Part shown: positions 36,575-45,749 of the stretch, one piece after another | Numbering within the stretch: position 1 is the first letter of the stretch | Layout of the letters: each line of letters begins with the position of its first letter | DNA from: Maribacter litoralis | GTDB taxonomy: Bacteria > Bacteroidota > Bacteroidia > Flavobacteriales > Flavobacteriaceae | Assembly: GCF_003075045.1 (NCBI RefSeq) | Contig: NZ_QCZD01000002.1 | Location: 372,001 to 436,000, forward strand | Reading direction: 5' to 3' | Length of the DNA stretch: 64,000 nucleotides | Made by a program: the position numbers and the translations under genes | Notes under the pieces: model-generated | Told to the model about the DNA's origin: nothing | The model's database searches: none | Seen by the model: the letters and a program-made list of their open reading frames with translations, nothing else

Positions 36575-37288
36575 TTATTTCATATGAGTTAATCTTGCTA
36601 AATAGTCGTAATGTTCCCCTTCCATTACAAGTTCACATGTTAAATTACTATAGTTAGCTGCTCTTTGTAAGGTGTTGTAGTCTACATAAAGCCAAGGAAA
36701 TGGGGTGCTTTTTTCGTTTTTGTATTCCATGCTAAAACTTACTTCGCCGTAGTACTCAACATGATCGGGAATCCAGTAGCCGCCATCTTCATCATTTTCA
36801 AACATATAAATGATATCGCTGGAGTCTAAAAGAATTTGACCGCCTTGTTCTAATAGCGATTTCAGCTTGGAGAAAAACGCTTCTATTCCGGCTAAGGTAC
36901 CTCCTAGTCCTACACCATTCATTAAAATTAATATCGTATCGAATTTTTCACCATCAAACGTTAAGAGTTCTGAGTGTACGGTATTGTTGAGTCCGCGTAA
37001 TTTACTGACTTCAATAGCTCCTTTTGATGCATCTAATCCGGTTACGGTTAGTCCTTTTTCCTGTAAATACAGACCATGGCTGCCAGCACCGCAACCAACA
37101 TCTAGAACCTTTCCTTTGCATAATTGCAGCGCCTTTTGCTCTATTTTGGGCATTTCTTTAAAATTCCGGAACATATATGGTATTGGTAAAACATCTTCTT
37201 CATCAAGAGAGGAATACGTAATGATGTCTTCGGAATAATTACCGTGTTGATAGTCTAAAAGAGCCGTGCCTAAAATGTCCTTGTTCAA
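36575..37288 (-). CDS. SAM-dependent methyltransferase, class I
   Basis: A 237-residue methyltransferase. SAM-binding motif I is VLDVGCGAGSHGLYLQ near residue 60, then GLDASKGAIEVSK. The post-motif segment ILILMNGVGLGGTLAG follows. I cannot name the acceptor. It stands alone, divergent from the Cys-cluster gene. Confidence 0.85.
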   Translation of the reverse strand: MNKDILGTALLDYQHGNYSEDIITYSSLDEEDVLPIPYMFRNFKEMPKIEQKALQLCKGKVLDVGCGAGSHGLYLQEKGLTVTGLDASKGAIEVSKLRGLNNTVHSELLTFDGEKFDTILILMNGVGLGGTLAGIEAFFSKLKSLLEQGGQILLDSSDIIYMFENDEDGGYWIPDHVEYYGEVSFSMEYKNEKSTPFPWLYVDYNTLQRAANYSNLTCELVMEGEHYDYLARLTHMK

Positions 37289-37363
37289 AATTCTAGTATT
37301 TCTAGATACAAAAGTCTCGCTTTTTGGTACTACTTTCCTAGTTTTGAAGAATTAATTTTAGAG

Positions 37364-37855
37364 ATGAAAGAGGTTTTGCGTCAATTGCCCAAAAAGGCAA
37401 GAGAGAAACATACTGAAAATAAAAAGTTCTTTGCCAAGCTAAGGAAAAAGCCGCCTAAAGATTTGGACTATACCATGCAAGAACTTCATGAGGCGGAGTT
37501 TGAACGTACCGATTGCCTAACCTGTGCCAATTGCTGTAAAACAACAGGACCACTTTTTACAAATGCCGATGTAGAACGTATTTCAAAATCGTTCCGTATG
37601 AAGCCGCAAAAATTTATTGAAACCTATTTGCGTATAGATGAGGAGAACGACTATGTCTTGCAACAAGTGCCGTGTACTTTCTTAGGTGCCGATAATTATT
37701 GCTCTATTTACGATGTACGCCCCAAGGCATGCAGAGAGTTTCCACATACAGACCGAAAAAAGTTTCAGCAAATTAGTAACCTAACCCTTAAAAACGTAGC
37801 TATTTGTCCTGCGGCTTTTAATATAGTGGAGGAAATGAAGAAGCGGATAAAGTAA
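37364..37855 (+). CDS. YkgJ-family cysteine cluster protein
   Basis: A 163-residue protein with the Cys arrangement of the UPF0153/YkgJ family: CLTCANCCKTTGP near residue 49 and PCTFLGADNYCSIYDVRPKACREFPH near residue 105. The cluster probably binds a metal (zinc or Fe-S). The N-terminal 40 residues are basic. No activity is established. Confidence 0.88.
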   Translation: MKEVLRQLPKKAREKHTENKKFFAKLRKKPPKDLDYTMQELHEAEFERTDCLTCANCCKTTGPLFTNADVERISKSFRMKPQKFIETYLRIDEENDYVLQQVPCTFLGADNYCSIYDVRPKACREFPHTDRKKFQQISNLTLKNVAICPAAFNIVEEMKKRIK

Positions 37856-37919
37856 AAGCTATTATTTAAATATGCTCTTTATATGTTGGGGTAGTTAGAT
37901 AAACATAAAGAATTTCAAA

Positions 37920-38645
37920 TTGCAAATCGAAATAGAAAATCATAGAATAAAATGTTACACATGCATGAGACCATCAACCACTTGTGTCTGCAAGCATATT
38001 AGTCCTCTGAAGACTAAAACCCGTTTTATCATTCTAATGCACCCCAAAGAGTACAAAAAAGAAAGAAACGGTACGGGGCATATGACCCAACTGCAACTTG
38101 AAAATTCAGAGATTATAGTTGGTGTCGATTTTAGCGATAATAATCGTGTAAATGAAATATTGACCAAAAAAGAGCAAAGCTCTTTTTTGCTTTACCCCGG
38201 AAAAGACAATTTTAATCTATCTCAAAGAAATGGTTCTGAAATGAATGCCTTTCTGGGTAAAAGACCTTTTATCTTTATTCTAGATGGTACGTGGCCCTGT
38301 GCCCGTAAAATGCTAAACCTAAGTACGAACTTGCAAAAATTGAAGAGACTTAGTTTTAATAACAGTATAGAATCGAAGTTCATTTTTAAGCAACAACCGA
38401 AATCGCTATGTTTAAGTACTATTGAGTCGGTCTTTACGGTTTTGAATTTACTAAAGAAAGGAGAAGTAGAAGAGTGTGATACGACGGATTTCTTAATTCC
38501 TTTTGAGAAAATGATTGCCCATCAACTCGATTATATTATAAATCCAAATAATAAAAACGACAGTTCTGCTCCGATCAAAGAGATTCTTCCCAAGAAAAAG
38601 TATAAAACCAATACTGAAAGAAATGTTGTTTTTGAGTTGGGATAA
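37920..38645 (+). CDS. tRNA-uridine aminocarboxypropyltransferase (DTW domain)
   Basis: A 241-residue DTW-domain protein. The signature DGTWPCARKML lies near residue 123, and an N-terminal Cys cluster (CYTCMRPSTTCVC) probably binds zinc. Family enzymes (TapT/TuaA-like) transfer the 3-amino-3-carboxypropyl group from SAM to uridine in tRNA. The start is a TTG: an in-frame TAG at 37896 lies upstream and the next ATG would remove the Cys cluster. Confidence 0.85.
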   Translation: MQIEIENHRIKCYTCMRPSTTCVCKHISPLKTKTRFIILMHPKEYKKERNGTGHMTQLQLENSEIIVGVDFSDNNRVNEILTKKEQSSFLLYPGKDNFNLSQRNGSEMNAFLGKRPFIFILDGTWPCARKMLNLSTNLQKLKRLSFNNSIESKFIFKQQPKSLCLSTIESVFTVLNLLKKGEVEECDTTDFLIPFEKMIAHQLDYIINPNNKNDSSAPIKEILPKKKYKTNTERNVVFELG

Positions 38646-38820
38646 AATTTGATTTTTAATACAGTCAATTTGGGTAGGTATTAAAATTATTCATATTTGT
38701 TGAAGTATTTTTTAGCACTGTTATCAACATAGAGAAAGAAATTATGCTAAAATAATTTTTACTGAATTTGAAAATTAACTAGATTACAAGTAGATACCAT
38801 TTTTTAAAAACATCTTATTC

Positions 38821-39633
38821 TTGAGCATTATAAAAAGTTTTTTTGGATTCAATAATCAAAAAAGAGATTTTGTTTTGGATTATTTCAAAGTGCAAATCGA
38901 AAAGCAGGGTATGAAAATTGATTCCATAGACGAAACTGAACTTATCTATATTTCCAAAGGCGATATAAATTTAAAAGTAAGTTTAGACAACATAAGGGTG
39001 GTTTATGAACGAGAGTATGATAAGTCAGTTATTACAGGTTTTGTAAAATCGATTTTAAATTATTCTTTAGAAATGCCTGAGCAGTGGTCTGATGTTAAAG
39101 AGAGGATATTTGTTTCATTATTTACTTCAGAATACGATTACCAAGATTTTATAAACTTTGAATTTTCTCAAAAAGTAAATAAAATATATACTTATAGGGA
39201 GAATGACCTTTTTTTTTGGGTGACTTATGAAAACTTAAAAAAATGGAATATTTCTGAAAAAAAATTAGTTGAGCAAGCTCAGCAAAATGGAGATAGAATT
39301 TTATCAGCTACTAAAATAGTATATGATACCATAGAAGACAGAAAATTAGGTATGCTTGAATCTCCTGAAAATGAAAATCTGAAAGCGGCTCTTCTGTTAG
39401 CTCCCTCAATGAAAGAAAGGATTGTAAAAGATTTCAGCTTTCCGTTTTATGCCGTAATTCCGGTACGAGATTTTTGCTATGTATTTTCAGAACATGATTT
39501 TGAATTCTTTTCACAGCGTATAGGGCAAGTAGTGGTAGAGGAATATGAGCAATCTGCATATCCATTTACACCTGAGTTATTAAGATTTTCAGAAGTAGGT
39601 GTTGAAACTGTTGGTATATATAGCGAACTGTAG
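38821..39633 (+). CDS. Hypothetical protein, possibly DUF1444/YtpQ-like
   Basis: A 270-residue soluble protein. It begins at a TTG (SIIKSFFGFNNQKRDFV); no ATG gives a comparable N terminus. The first 110 residues are mixed alpha/beta. The C-terminal half (PFYAVIPVRDFCYVFSEHD, then FFSQRIGQVVVEEYEQSAYP) resembles the layout of DUF1444 proteins such as Bacillus YtpQ, but the match is weak. No catalytic motif is seen. Codon use is more AT-rich than neighbours. Confidence 0.6.
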   Translation: MSIIKSFFGFNNQKRDFVLDYFKVQIEKQGMKIDSIDETELIYISKGDINLKVSLDNIRVVYEREYDKSVITGFVKSILNYSLEMPEQWSDVKERIFVSLFTSEYDYQDFINFEFSQKVNKIYTYRENDLFFWVTYENLKKWNISEKKLVEQAQQNGDRILSATKIVYDTIEDRKLGMLESPENENLKAALLLAPSMKERIVKDFSFPFYAVIPVRDFCYVFSEHDFEFFSQRIGQVVVEEYEQSAYPFTPELLRFSEVGVETVGIYSEL

Positions 39634-39661
39634 TTTATGTATTTGATAATTAATTGATTAG

Positions 39662-39925
39662 ATGAAACTTAAATTTATATCATCAATATTTCTTTCCTTT
39701 TTAATCGGATTATATATTGCATTCCATATGACCTTATTTTCAGGAATAACTCCATTTTTAGATACCATTCTTTTGGTTATTGTTGTTTTGCTATTAGTAT
39801 GGAATTTAGTTTTGATTTTTAAAGAGCAGGACAAGCCACTAAAGTTTATTCAATTATCAATTTTGGTTTTTGTAATACTAATAGCTTTCTATTCAGCAAA
39901 GATAGAGTTAGAATCTCTAGCATAA
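39662..39925 (+). CDS. Small integral membrane protein, unknown
   Basis: An 87-residue protein with three hydrophobic helices (about residues 4-24, 32-53 and 62-80) and a short basic/acidic loop (FKEQDKPLKF). It starts 28 bases after the preceding gene and may be cotranscribed with it. No family recognised. Confidence 0.6.
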   Translation: MKLKFISSIFLSFLIGLYIAFHMTLFSGITPFLDTILLVIVVLLLVWNLVLIFKEQDKPLKFIQLSILVFVILIAFYSAKIELESLA

Positions 39926-40237
39926 GAAAACCCAAGAAAATACTTTAGACTGGTGCAACATTCAGACCAGAGGATTAAATGCCAGATCAATATTTGACTG
40001 GCTCAAAATTAGCGGTGACCTACCCATAGTTTGCTAGTTTTGGACCGTATATAATAAATAAAATTTAAGTTTGATATTTCTGAAAATTAATTGTTTTACG
40101 AGTAATACCAATAAAAGTTTATTATATTGATTGATTATTTGCGAATTTGTCAGAGTTAACATATTTAATTAATAATGCTTTAATTAGGTGATGTAATTCT
40201 ATTTGCATGTAAATAACTTAAAATACACTTTCATTTT
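39926..40237. other. Gene-free stretch of 312 bases
   Basis: I find no open frame of convincing length, no strong hairpin and no promoter of good quality. A short segment around 39950-40050 is less AT-rich than its surroundings and reads LVQHSDQ in one frame, loosely like an IS3-type transposase, before stops intervene. This is too little to call a remnant. Confidence 0.5.
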
Positions 40238-41110
40238 ATGGATCAGATTATAACCTATTTTGAATCGATACCTGCCGCACACCGGTCTTTAATTTTGGTT
40301 GGTGGTATAACTTTTTTCTGGATATTAGAAGGTATTGTCCCCTTATTCAATGGTGCTTATAATAAATGGAAGCATTCGGTGCCTAATTTCTTTTTTACGC
40401 TGACCACTATAATTGTAAATTTTCCGTTGGCTTTCTTCCTTTTAAAAACATCGGATTGGGCTGTTGCCAATGATTTCGGTATCATTAATTGGTTGCCAGA
40501 AATGCCTTTGTGGGCATATGTATTTTTAGGTGTTGCTTTGCTTGATTTAATCGGAGCTTATTTGGCACATTTGGTAGAGCACCGAGTAAAACCGTTGTGG
40601 ATGGTGCATTTGGTACATCATACCGATCATAATGTTGATACGACCACAGCTAATAGACATCATCCGTTAGAAAGTATTATTCGTTATTTATTTACCTTAC
40701 TAGGCGTTTTTATGGTTGGTGCCCCAATAGGAATCATAATGTTGTACCAAAGTCTTTCTGTAGTGTTGTCTCAATTTAACCATGCGAATATAAAACTGCC
40801 AAAAGGTTTGGACAAAGCAATTAGTTGGGTAATCATTTCCCCAGATATGCACAAAGTACATCACCATTATGTATTGCCGTATACAGATAGCAATTACGGA
40901 AATATTTTCTCTTGGTGGGATCGTTTATTCGGCACCTATATGCATTTGGATCGTGAAAAAATAATCTACGGTGTAGATACGTTCCCCGATGAGGTAGCGA
41001 ACGGTAAAATTGGTCCGTTGTTAAAATATCCTTTTGTAGGGTACAGAAAACCAACTACCGATGGTAGTAATTTGGCAGATATTGTCAATGAGCAGCATTT
41101 AGTAAAGTAG
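40238..41110 (+). CDS. Sterol desaturase / fatty acid hydroxylase family membrane protein
   Basis: A 290-residue membrane-bound di-iron enzyme with about four membrane helices. The eight-His pattern is present: HLVEHR near residue 111, HLVHHTDHN near 124, HHPLE near 140, and HKVHHHY near 205. Family members hydroxylate or desaturate lipids. The exact lipid is unknown. Its last 12 bases overlap the end of the convergent muramidase gene. Confidence 0.87.
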   Translation: MDQIITYFESIPAAHRSLILVGGITFFWILEGIVPLFNGAYNKWKHSVPNFFFTLTTIIVNFPLAFFLLKTSDWAVANDFGIINWLPEMPLWAYVFLGVALLDLIGAYLAHLVEHRVKPLWMVHLVHHTDHNVDTTTANRHHPLESIIRYLFTLLGVFMVGAPIGIIMLYQSLSVVLSQFNHANIKLPKGLDKAISWVIISPDMHKVHHHYVLPYTDSNYGNIFSWWDRLFGTYMHLDREKIIYGVDTFPDEVANGKIGPLLKYPFVGYRKPTTDGSNLADIVNEQHLVK

Positions 41111-42337
41111 ATACTTTGCCCTTATCTTTTTAAATTTTTCTATATCATCTTGCCAACTTGTTTTTATTTCGGCATTGGTGGCGCCGGCTTCAATTTGCTT
41201 TTGCAATCTGTCATTACCTGCGTGTTTGGTAAAACCACTAGTTAGAAAGAATTTACTTTTATCTACAGAATGTGTATAGGCATCTATAACGTATTCCATA
41301 GTCATCTGGTTCATTCGCTTGGTACTGGAAAGGTCTTTGCCATAACACAGTTTTCCTTCTTCTTTCGGGTATTTTGAACCAAAATTGGGTTTTGGTGTAT
41401 AGGAGAAATCGTAAGCAGTGGAATCTAAAAATGAAGCTCCGTAGCGTTGAAATTGAAACTCCGTACCACGACCGGCATTGATGTTTGTGCCTTCAAACAG
41501 GCCCAAGCTAGGGTAAAGGGTAATTGAGGTGTCGTTTGGTAAGTTCGGTGAAGGGCGAATAGGTAAGCTATAAAAGCGATCATGCGACCAGTTTTCTAGA
41601 GGAATTACGGTCAAATCGGCTTTTTTATCACCCTCTAACCACATCTCTGCATTGATCATGTTGGCATATTCGCCAATGGTCATACCATATACCAATGGTA
41701 TCTGGGTCATACCAAGAAAAGAAGTATGTTCGGCTTCCATGGTAGGGCCGTCAATATAATGTCCGTTGGGGTTTGGGCGGTCCAATACCAAAACGGGTAT
41801 TCCTTTTTCGGCACAGGCTTCCATAACCAATTGCAATGTAGAAATGTATGTGTAAAAGCGTACACCCACATCTTGTATATCGAACAATACCAGATCTAAG
41901 CCTTCTAATTGTTCTTGAGTCGGTTTTCTGTTCTTTCCGTGTAATGATATTAATTCTAGTCCCGTTTTGGTGTCGGTACTATTTTTCACATGCTCACCGG
42001 CATCGAAATTACCCCTAAACCCATGTTCTGGTGCAAAAACCTGTTTAATGTCAACATCTAAAGAAAGAAGACTGTCTACCAAGTGGGTGTACCCATCGGG
42101 TTTAAAAATGACGCTTGTTTGGTTGGCGACAATGGCTATTTTTTTGTCTTTTAAGAATGGTAAGTACGCTTTGGTTCGGTTGGCCGCTACCACAATTTCT
42201 TTTTCTTGTACTTCAATTTTTGGCTCGTCTTGGGTTGGTGAGTTGTTGGCTATTACTTTGGTATCGTTTCCACAGGTAGCCAATACCAAAAACCATAATA
42301 AAACTGTACTTTTGAAATTGGATAAAAATAACATCAT
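41099..42337 (-). CDS. Exo-beta-N-acetylmuramidase NamZ-like lipoprotein (DUF1343)
   Basis: A 412-residue lipoprotein (lipobox LATC near Cys22). The family, formerly DUF1343, removes N-acetylmuramic acid from peptidoglycan fragments. Typical blocks are KIAIVANQTS near residue 67, APEHGFRGNFDAGEHV, LVLFDIQDVGVRFYTYISTL and VLDRPNPNGHYIDGPTM. It could recycle cell-wall sugar from the periplasm. The start codon directly abuts the divergent permease start; a second ATG three bases later is an alternative. Confidence 0.87.
   Translation of the reverse strand: MMLFLSNFKSTVLLWFLVLATCGNDTKVIANNSPTQDEPKIEVQEKEIVVAANRTKAYLPFLKDKKIAIVANQTSVIFKPDGYTHLVDSLLSLDVDIKQVFAPEHGFRGNFDAGEHVKNSTDTKTGLELISLHGKNRKPTQEQLEGLDLVLFDIQDVGVRFYTYISTLQLVMEACAEKGIPVLVLDRPNPNGHYIDGPTMEAEHTSFLGMTQIPLVYGMTIGEYANMINAEMWLEGDKKADLTVIPLENWSHDRFYSLPIRPSPNLPNDTSITLYPSLGLFEGTNINAGRGTEFQFQRYGASFLDSTAYDFSYTPKPNFGSKYPKEEGKLCYGKDLSSTKRMNQMTMEYVIDAYTHSVDKSKFFLTSGFTKHAGNDRLQKQIEAGATNAEIKTSWQDDIEKFKKIRAKYLLY
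42307..42314 (+). promoter_or_regulatory. -7 element of the permease gene within the NamZ signal-peptide region
   Basis: TACTTTTG on the plus strand fits TAnnTTTG and lies 23 bases before the TTG start of the permease. It is embedded in the 5' coding part of the divergent NamZ gene. No TTG is at the expected -33 position. Confidence 0.45.
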
Positions 42338-43579
42338 TTGAATCTAGAATATTTTATCGCCAAACGGCTTATAAAGGGTAAGGAGCATAAAATTAGTATT
42401 TCCGCACCAATAATAAAAATAGCCATTGCCGCAATTGCCATTGGGGTGATCATGATGTTGATCGCTATTGCTACCGGTTTGGGTTTAAAAGATAAAATAC
42501 GTGAAAAAGTAACTGCTTTTAACGGTCACGTACAAATTTATAATTACGATAATAATAATTCTGAGGTATCTGTAGTTCCGGTAAGCACGCAACAAGAGTT
42601 CTATCCAGAATTTAAAATGGTAGACGGGGTACGTCATATTCAAGCAGTAGCTACCAAGGCCGGTATCATTAGAACTGAAGATACCTTTGAAGGTATTATA
42701 GCCAAAGGCGTAGGTAAAGATTATAACTGGGAACCATTCGATGAATTTCTGATCGATGGTGTGCTGCCTGATTATACGGGTGATTTGAATTCTGATGTGC
42801 TCATTTCTAAAATTATGGCGAACCGACTAAATTTTAAGGTGGGCGATTCGTTTTTTACTTTTTTTCTAAGGGATGATGCTCCGGATAAAATTCCAAACCA
42901 AAGAAAATTTACCATAACCGGCATTTTTGATAGTGGTTTTGAGGAGATAGACGGACTCTATATTTTTACCGACATTCGCCATATTCAACGCATGAACAAG
43001 TGGGAAGAAACAGAGGTTGGTAATTTTGAGATATTCTTGAACAGTTTTGATGATATTGACCAAAAAGCGAATGAAATCTATGGGCAAACAGTATCTAGTT
43101 TAGATACAAAATCCATAAAGGATAAATATTACAAGATTTTTGAATGGATAGGGTTATTCGATTTTAATATTGCCCTTATTATAGGTATAATGATTATCGT
43201 GGGTGGTATTAATATGATTACGGCACTATTGGTACTTATTTTAGAACGTACCCCAATGATCGGAATTTTGAAGGCTTTGGGTACTAATAATTGGAGTATT
43301 CGCAAAGTCTTTTTATATAATGCCGCTTACCTTATTGCCGTTGGCTTGTTCTGGGGTAATTTAATTGGTTTGGGCATAATTTTTCTTCAAGATCAGTTTC
43401 GTTGGTTTAAGTTTCCAAACCCTAAGGAATATTATATTGAATACATTCCGGTGAGTATAGATTTATGGATTATTCTTCTTTTAAATGCCGGGGTATTGTT
43501 GTTATGTTTATTGATGTTGTTGATACCGTCGTATATAATTACGAGAATTACACCGGTGAAGGCCATTAGATTCGAGTAG
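42338..43579 (+). CDS. LolC/E-like ABC transporter permease (FtsX family)
   Basis: A 413-residue permease with four membrane helices: one at residues 20-45, a large periplasmic domain (50-270), and three near 280-305, 330-360 and 375-405. The start LEYFIAKRLIKGKEHKISIS and the motif MIGILKALGTNNWSIRKVFL are typical of lipoprotein-release or cell-division-type permeases. The partner ATPase (LolD-like) is not adjacent. The start is a TTG, with no in-frame ATG that preserves the conserved N terminus. Confidence 0.86.
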   Translation: MNLEYFIAKRLIKGKEHKISISAPIIKIAIAAIAIGVIMMLIAIATGLGLKDKIREKVTAFNGHVQIYNYDNNNSEVSVVPVSTQQEFYPEFKMVDGVRHIQAVATKAGIIRTEDTFEGIIAKGVGKDYNWEPFDEFLIDGVLPDYTGDLNSDVLISKIMANRLNFKVGDSFFTFFLRDDAPDKIPNQRKFTITGIFDSGFEEIDGLYIFTDIRHIQRMNKWEETEVGNFEIFLNSFDDIDQKANEIYGQTVSSLDTKSIKDKYYKIFEWIGLFDFNIALIIGIMIIVGGINMITALLVLILERTPMIGILKALGTNNWSIRKVFLYNAAYLIAVGLFWGNLIGLGIIFLQDQFRWFKFPNPKEYYIEYIPVSIDLWIILLLNAGVLLLCLLMLLIPSYIITRITPVKAIRFE

Positions 43580-43613
43580 TGTAATTTTCATAAGCTTATT
43601 GTGTAATTCACCT

Positions 43614-43641
43614 TTGATTACCCCTCTTTTTGGTAAATTTG
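43614..43641 (+). promoter_or_regulatory. Promoter of the M20 peptidase gene
   Basis: TTG (43614-43616), 17 bases, TAAATTTG (43634-43641), then 16 bases to the ATG. Both elements match the flavobacterial consensus exactly. Confidence 0.75.
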
Positions 43642-43657
43642 ATGTAAAACAAATCAC

Positions 43658-44953
43658 ATGCATCAAAAGTTACTTCTTACCCTATTTGCTGTGCTTTTAT
43701 TGACGGGAGTCAATGCGCAGAAACTTTCAAAAAACGAGAAAAGGATTGTAAAATCCATTGAGCAGAATAATGCCGAAGCTATTTCATTTTTAGAGAAAGT
43801 TGTAAATATCAATAGTGGCACTCTTAATCTAAAAGGTGTAGAAAAGGTGGGAAAGGAATTTGCAACTGCTTTTACTGATATTGGTTTTGAAAGTACTTGG
43901 ATTCCTATGCCCGAAGAAATGAACAGGGCGGGTCATTTATTTGCCGAAGTGAAAGGAACAAAGGGTAAGAAATTATTGTTGATCGGTCATTTAGATACGG
44001 TGTTTGAAGAAGATAGTCCGTTCCAGACTTTTGAGATGGTGAACGATTCTATTGCACATGCGCCTGGTGGTAATGACATGAAAGGGGGTAATGTAATTGT
44101 ACTCTATGCGTTAAAGGCTTTACAACAAAACGGATTATTGAATGATGCCCAGATCATAGTTGCCTTTACAGGAGACGAAGAAAGTACGGGAAGTCCTTTA
44201 GAGAAAAGTAGGCACGATTTAATAGAAGCGGCAAAAAGAAGTGATATTGGTTTGGGTTTTGAAAATTCAACGGGGTTCAACTATGCTACCGTCGCCCGTA
44301 GAGGTTCTTCTGGATGGAAGGTTGAGGTAGAGGGAAAAAGAGCCCATTCTTCAGGCATTTTTAGCGATGATACTGGTGCAGGTGCCATTTTTGAAATGTC
44401 TAGAATCTTGAACGGTTTTTATACCGATGTAAAAGGTGAAGATTTGTTGACCTTTAATCCTGGTACATTGGTCGGTGGTACTTTTGTGGAATTCGATGAA
44501 ATGAGTAGTAAAGGAACCGTGTTTGGAAAAACAAATGTGGTTGCACAAAAAGCGGAAGTGCGAGGTGGCTTACGTTTTATTTCCGAAGAACAAAAAGAAC
44601 GTGCTCGCGAGAAAATGAGAGCGATAGTAGCCGATAATTTGCCGCAGACATCTGCAACGGTAACTTTTAAGGATAGTTACCCGGCAATGCAACCTACGGA
44701 AGGTAATAAGGCTTTACTTGAAAAATTAAATGAGGTGAGTTTAGATCTTAAACAAGGTGAGGTATTAGCATATGATCCTGGTAAAAGAGGTGCTGCAGAT
44801 ACGTCTTTTGTAGCTGAATATGTAGACTGTTTAGACGGGTTGGGTACCATGGGAAATGCTGCACACACCCCTGAAGAAACGGTAAACTTGAATACTATTG
44901 AGGCATTGACAAAGAGAACGGCATTATTAATTTATAGATTGATAAATGAGTAA
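43658..44953 (+). CDS. Secreted M20-family metallopeptidase (glutamate carboxypeptidase-like)
   Basis: A 431-residue exported enzyme with signal peptide MHQKLLLTLFAVLLLTGVNA. Metal ligands and catalytic acids: His and Asp in IGHLDTVFE near residue 110, Asp in GGNDMKGGN near residue 142, Glu pair in TGDEESTGSP near residue 175, and His in GNAAHTPEE near the C terminus. It cleaves C-terminal residues or N-acyl groups; the substrate is unknown. Its end overlaps the next gene by 8 bases. Confidence 0.9.
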   Translation: MHQKLLLTLFAVLLLTGVNAQKLSKNEKRIVKSIEQNNAEAISFLEKVVNINSGTLNLKGVEKVGKEFATAFTDIGFESTWIPMPEEMNRAGHLFAEVKGTKGKKLLLIGHLDTVFEEDSPFQTFEMVNDSIAHAPGGNDMKGGNVIVLYALKALQQNGLLNDAQIIVAFTGDEESTGSPLEKSRHDLIEAAKRSDIGLGFENSTGFNYATVARRGSSGWKVEVEGKRAHSSGIFSDDTGAGAIFEMSRILNGFYTDVKGEDLLTFNPGTLVGGTFVEFDEMSSKGTVFGKTNVVAQKAEVRGGLRFISEEQKERAREKMRAIVADNLPQTSATVTFKDSYPAMQPTEGNKALLEKLNEVSLDLKQGEVLAYDPGKRGAADTSFVAEYVDCLDGLGTMGNAAHTPEETVNLNTIEALTKRTALLIYRLINE

Positions 44954-45731
44954 TATGACAACATTAAAACATAAGGATCACGAAGTTAAAATCGAAATAG
45001 GTGAGTTGGTGGGCTATCGAGTAGACGGTCATGAGTTTATGCATCAAAAAGGAAACCCCGGTTGGCGTAGTGTAGATACTGAAATGTTCCCTTTGATCGG
45101 GCCAACGAACGAAGCCGATTTTAAAGTAAAGACTCCTAAAGGATTTGCTGTTCAAGATCAGCATGGTCTATTGCGTGAAATGGAATATGAGTTGACGGAG
45201 CATACTGCTTCTAAAGCAGTGTTCTCAAAAAAATATACAGCCAATACCACGGTGTTAAACTCGAAATACCCTGCGAAGTCTACCGCTGAGAAATTAAGCT
45301 GGCCCTATGATTTTGAGTTTGTGAAAACCTTTGAATTGACCGGTGATGCTTTAGAGGTAACGTTTACTATTTCGGGTGAAGAGGGTATGCCTTTTATGTT
45401 AGGCTATCACCCTGCATTTATGTTGCATTCTAAAAACGCCATTATTTCTACCACTAGTCAAGATATTACCATTCCTGAAGTTATGGCAGTAGGGAGTAGG
45501 GCGCTACAGGTGCCTAAGACAGATACGATTACCTTAAAGGATGAGAAATCCATTCAAATAACATCTGAAGGCTTTAGCCATTTTATGTTGTGGACAGAAG
45601 TGCCAAATATGGTGTGTATTGAGCCCATAACATTCTATCCATATGCCGTTGCACAAGAAAACCTAGCGGAAGGTTTTACGAGGCTTAAAAAGGAACCGGC
45701 TGTTTTTAAAGTGGTGTTGAAACCTATGTAG
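44946..45731 (+). CDS. Aldose 1-epimerase family protein
   Basis: A 261-residue galactose-mutarotase-like protein with the conserved GYHPAFML block (His near residue 156) and Asn/Glu-rich final strands. The N-terminal part has GYRVDGHEFMHQKGNPGWR. It may act on sugars or hexose-6-phosphates. The start overlaps the M20 stop, so the two are translated together. Confidence 0.85.
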   Translation: MSNMTTLKHKDHEVKIEIGELVGYRVDGHEFMHQKGNPGWRSVDTEMFPLIGPTNEADFKVKTPKGFAVQDQHGLLREMEYELTEHTASKAVFSKKYTANTTVLNSKYPAKSTAEKLSWPYDFEFVKTFELTGDALEVTFTISGEEGMPFMLGYHPAFMLHSKNAIISTTSQDITIPEVMAVGSRALQVPKTDTITLKDEKSIQITSEGFSHFMLWTEVPNMVCIEPITFYPYAVAQENLAEGFTRLKKEPAVFKVVLKPM

Positions 45732-45749
45732 TTTTAAAATCACCAGTGT

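Noticed and set aside
39926-40237. Possible IS3-type transposase remnant (LVQHSDQ in one frame)
   Set aside because: The similarity covers only a few residues, stops follow quickly, and no terminal inverted repeats are seen.
37920-42340. Cluster of TTG start codons (DTW protein, DUF1444-like protein, LolC/E-like permease) as a special feature
   Set aside because: Non-ATG starts are spread across this genome window (also GTG at argS and SulP), and the three genes have no common function or signal.
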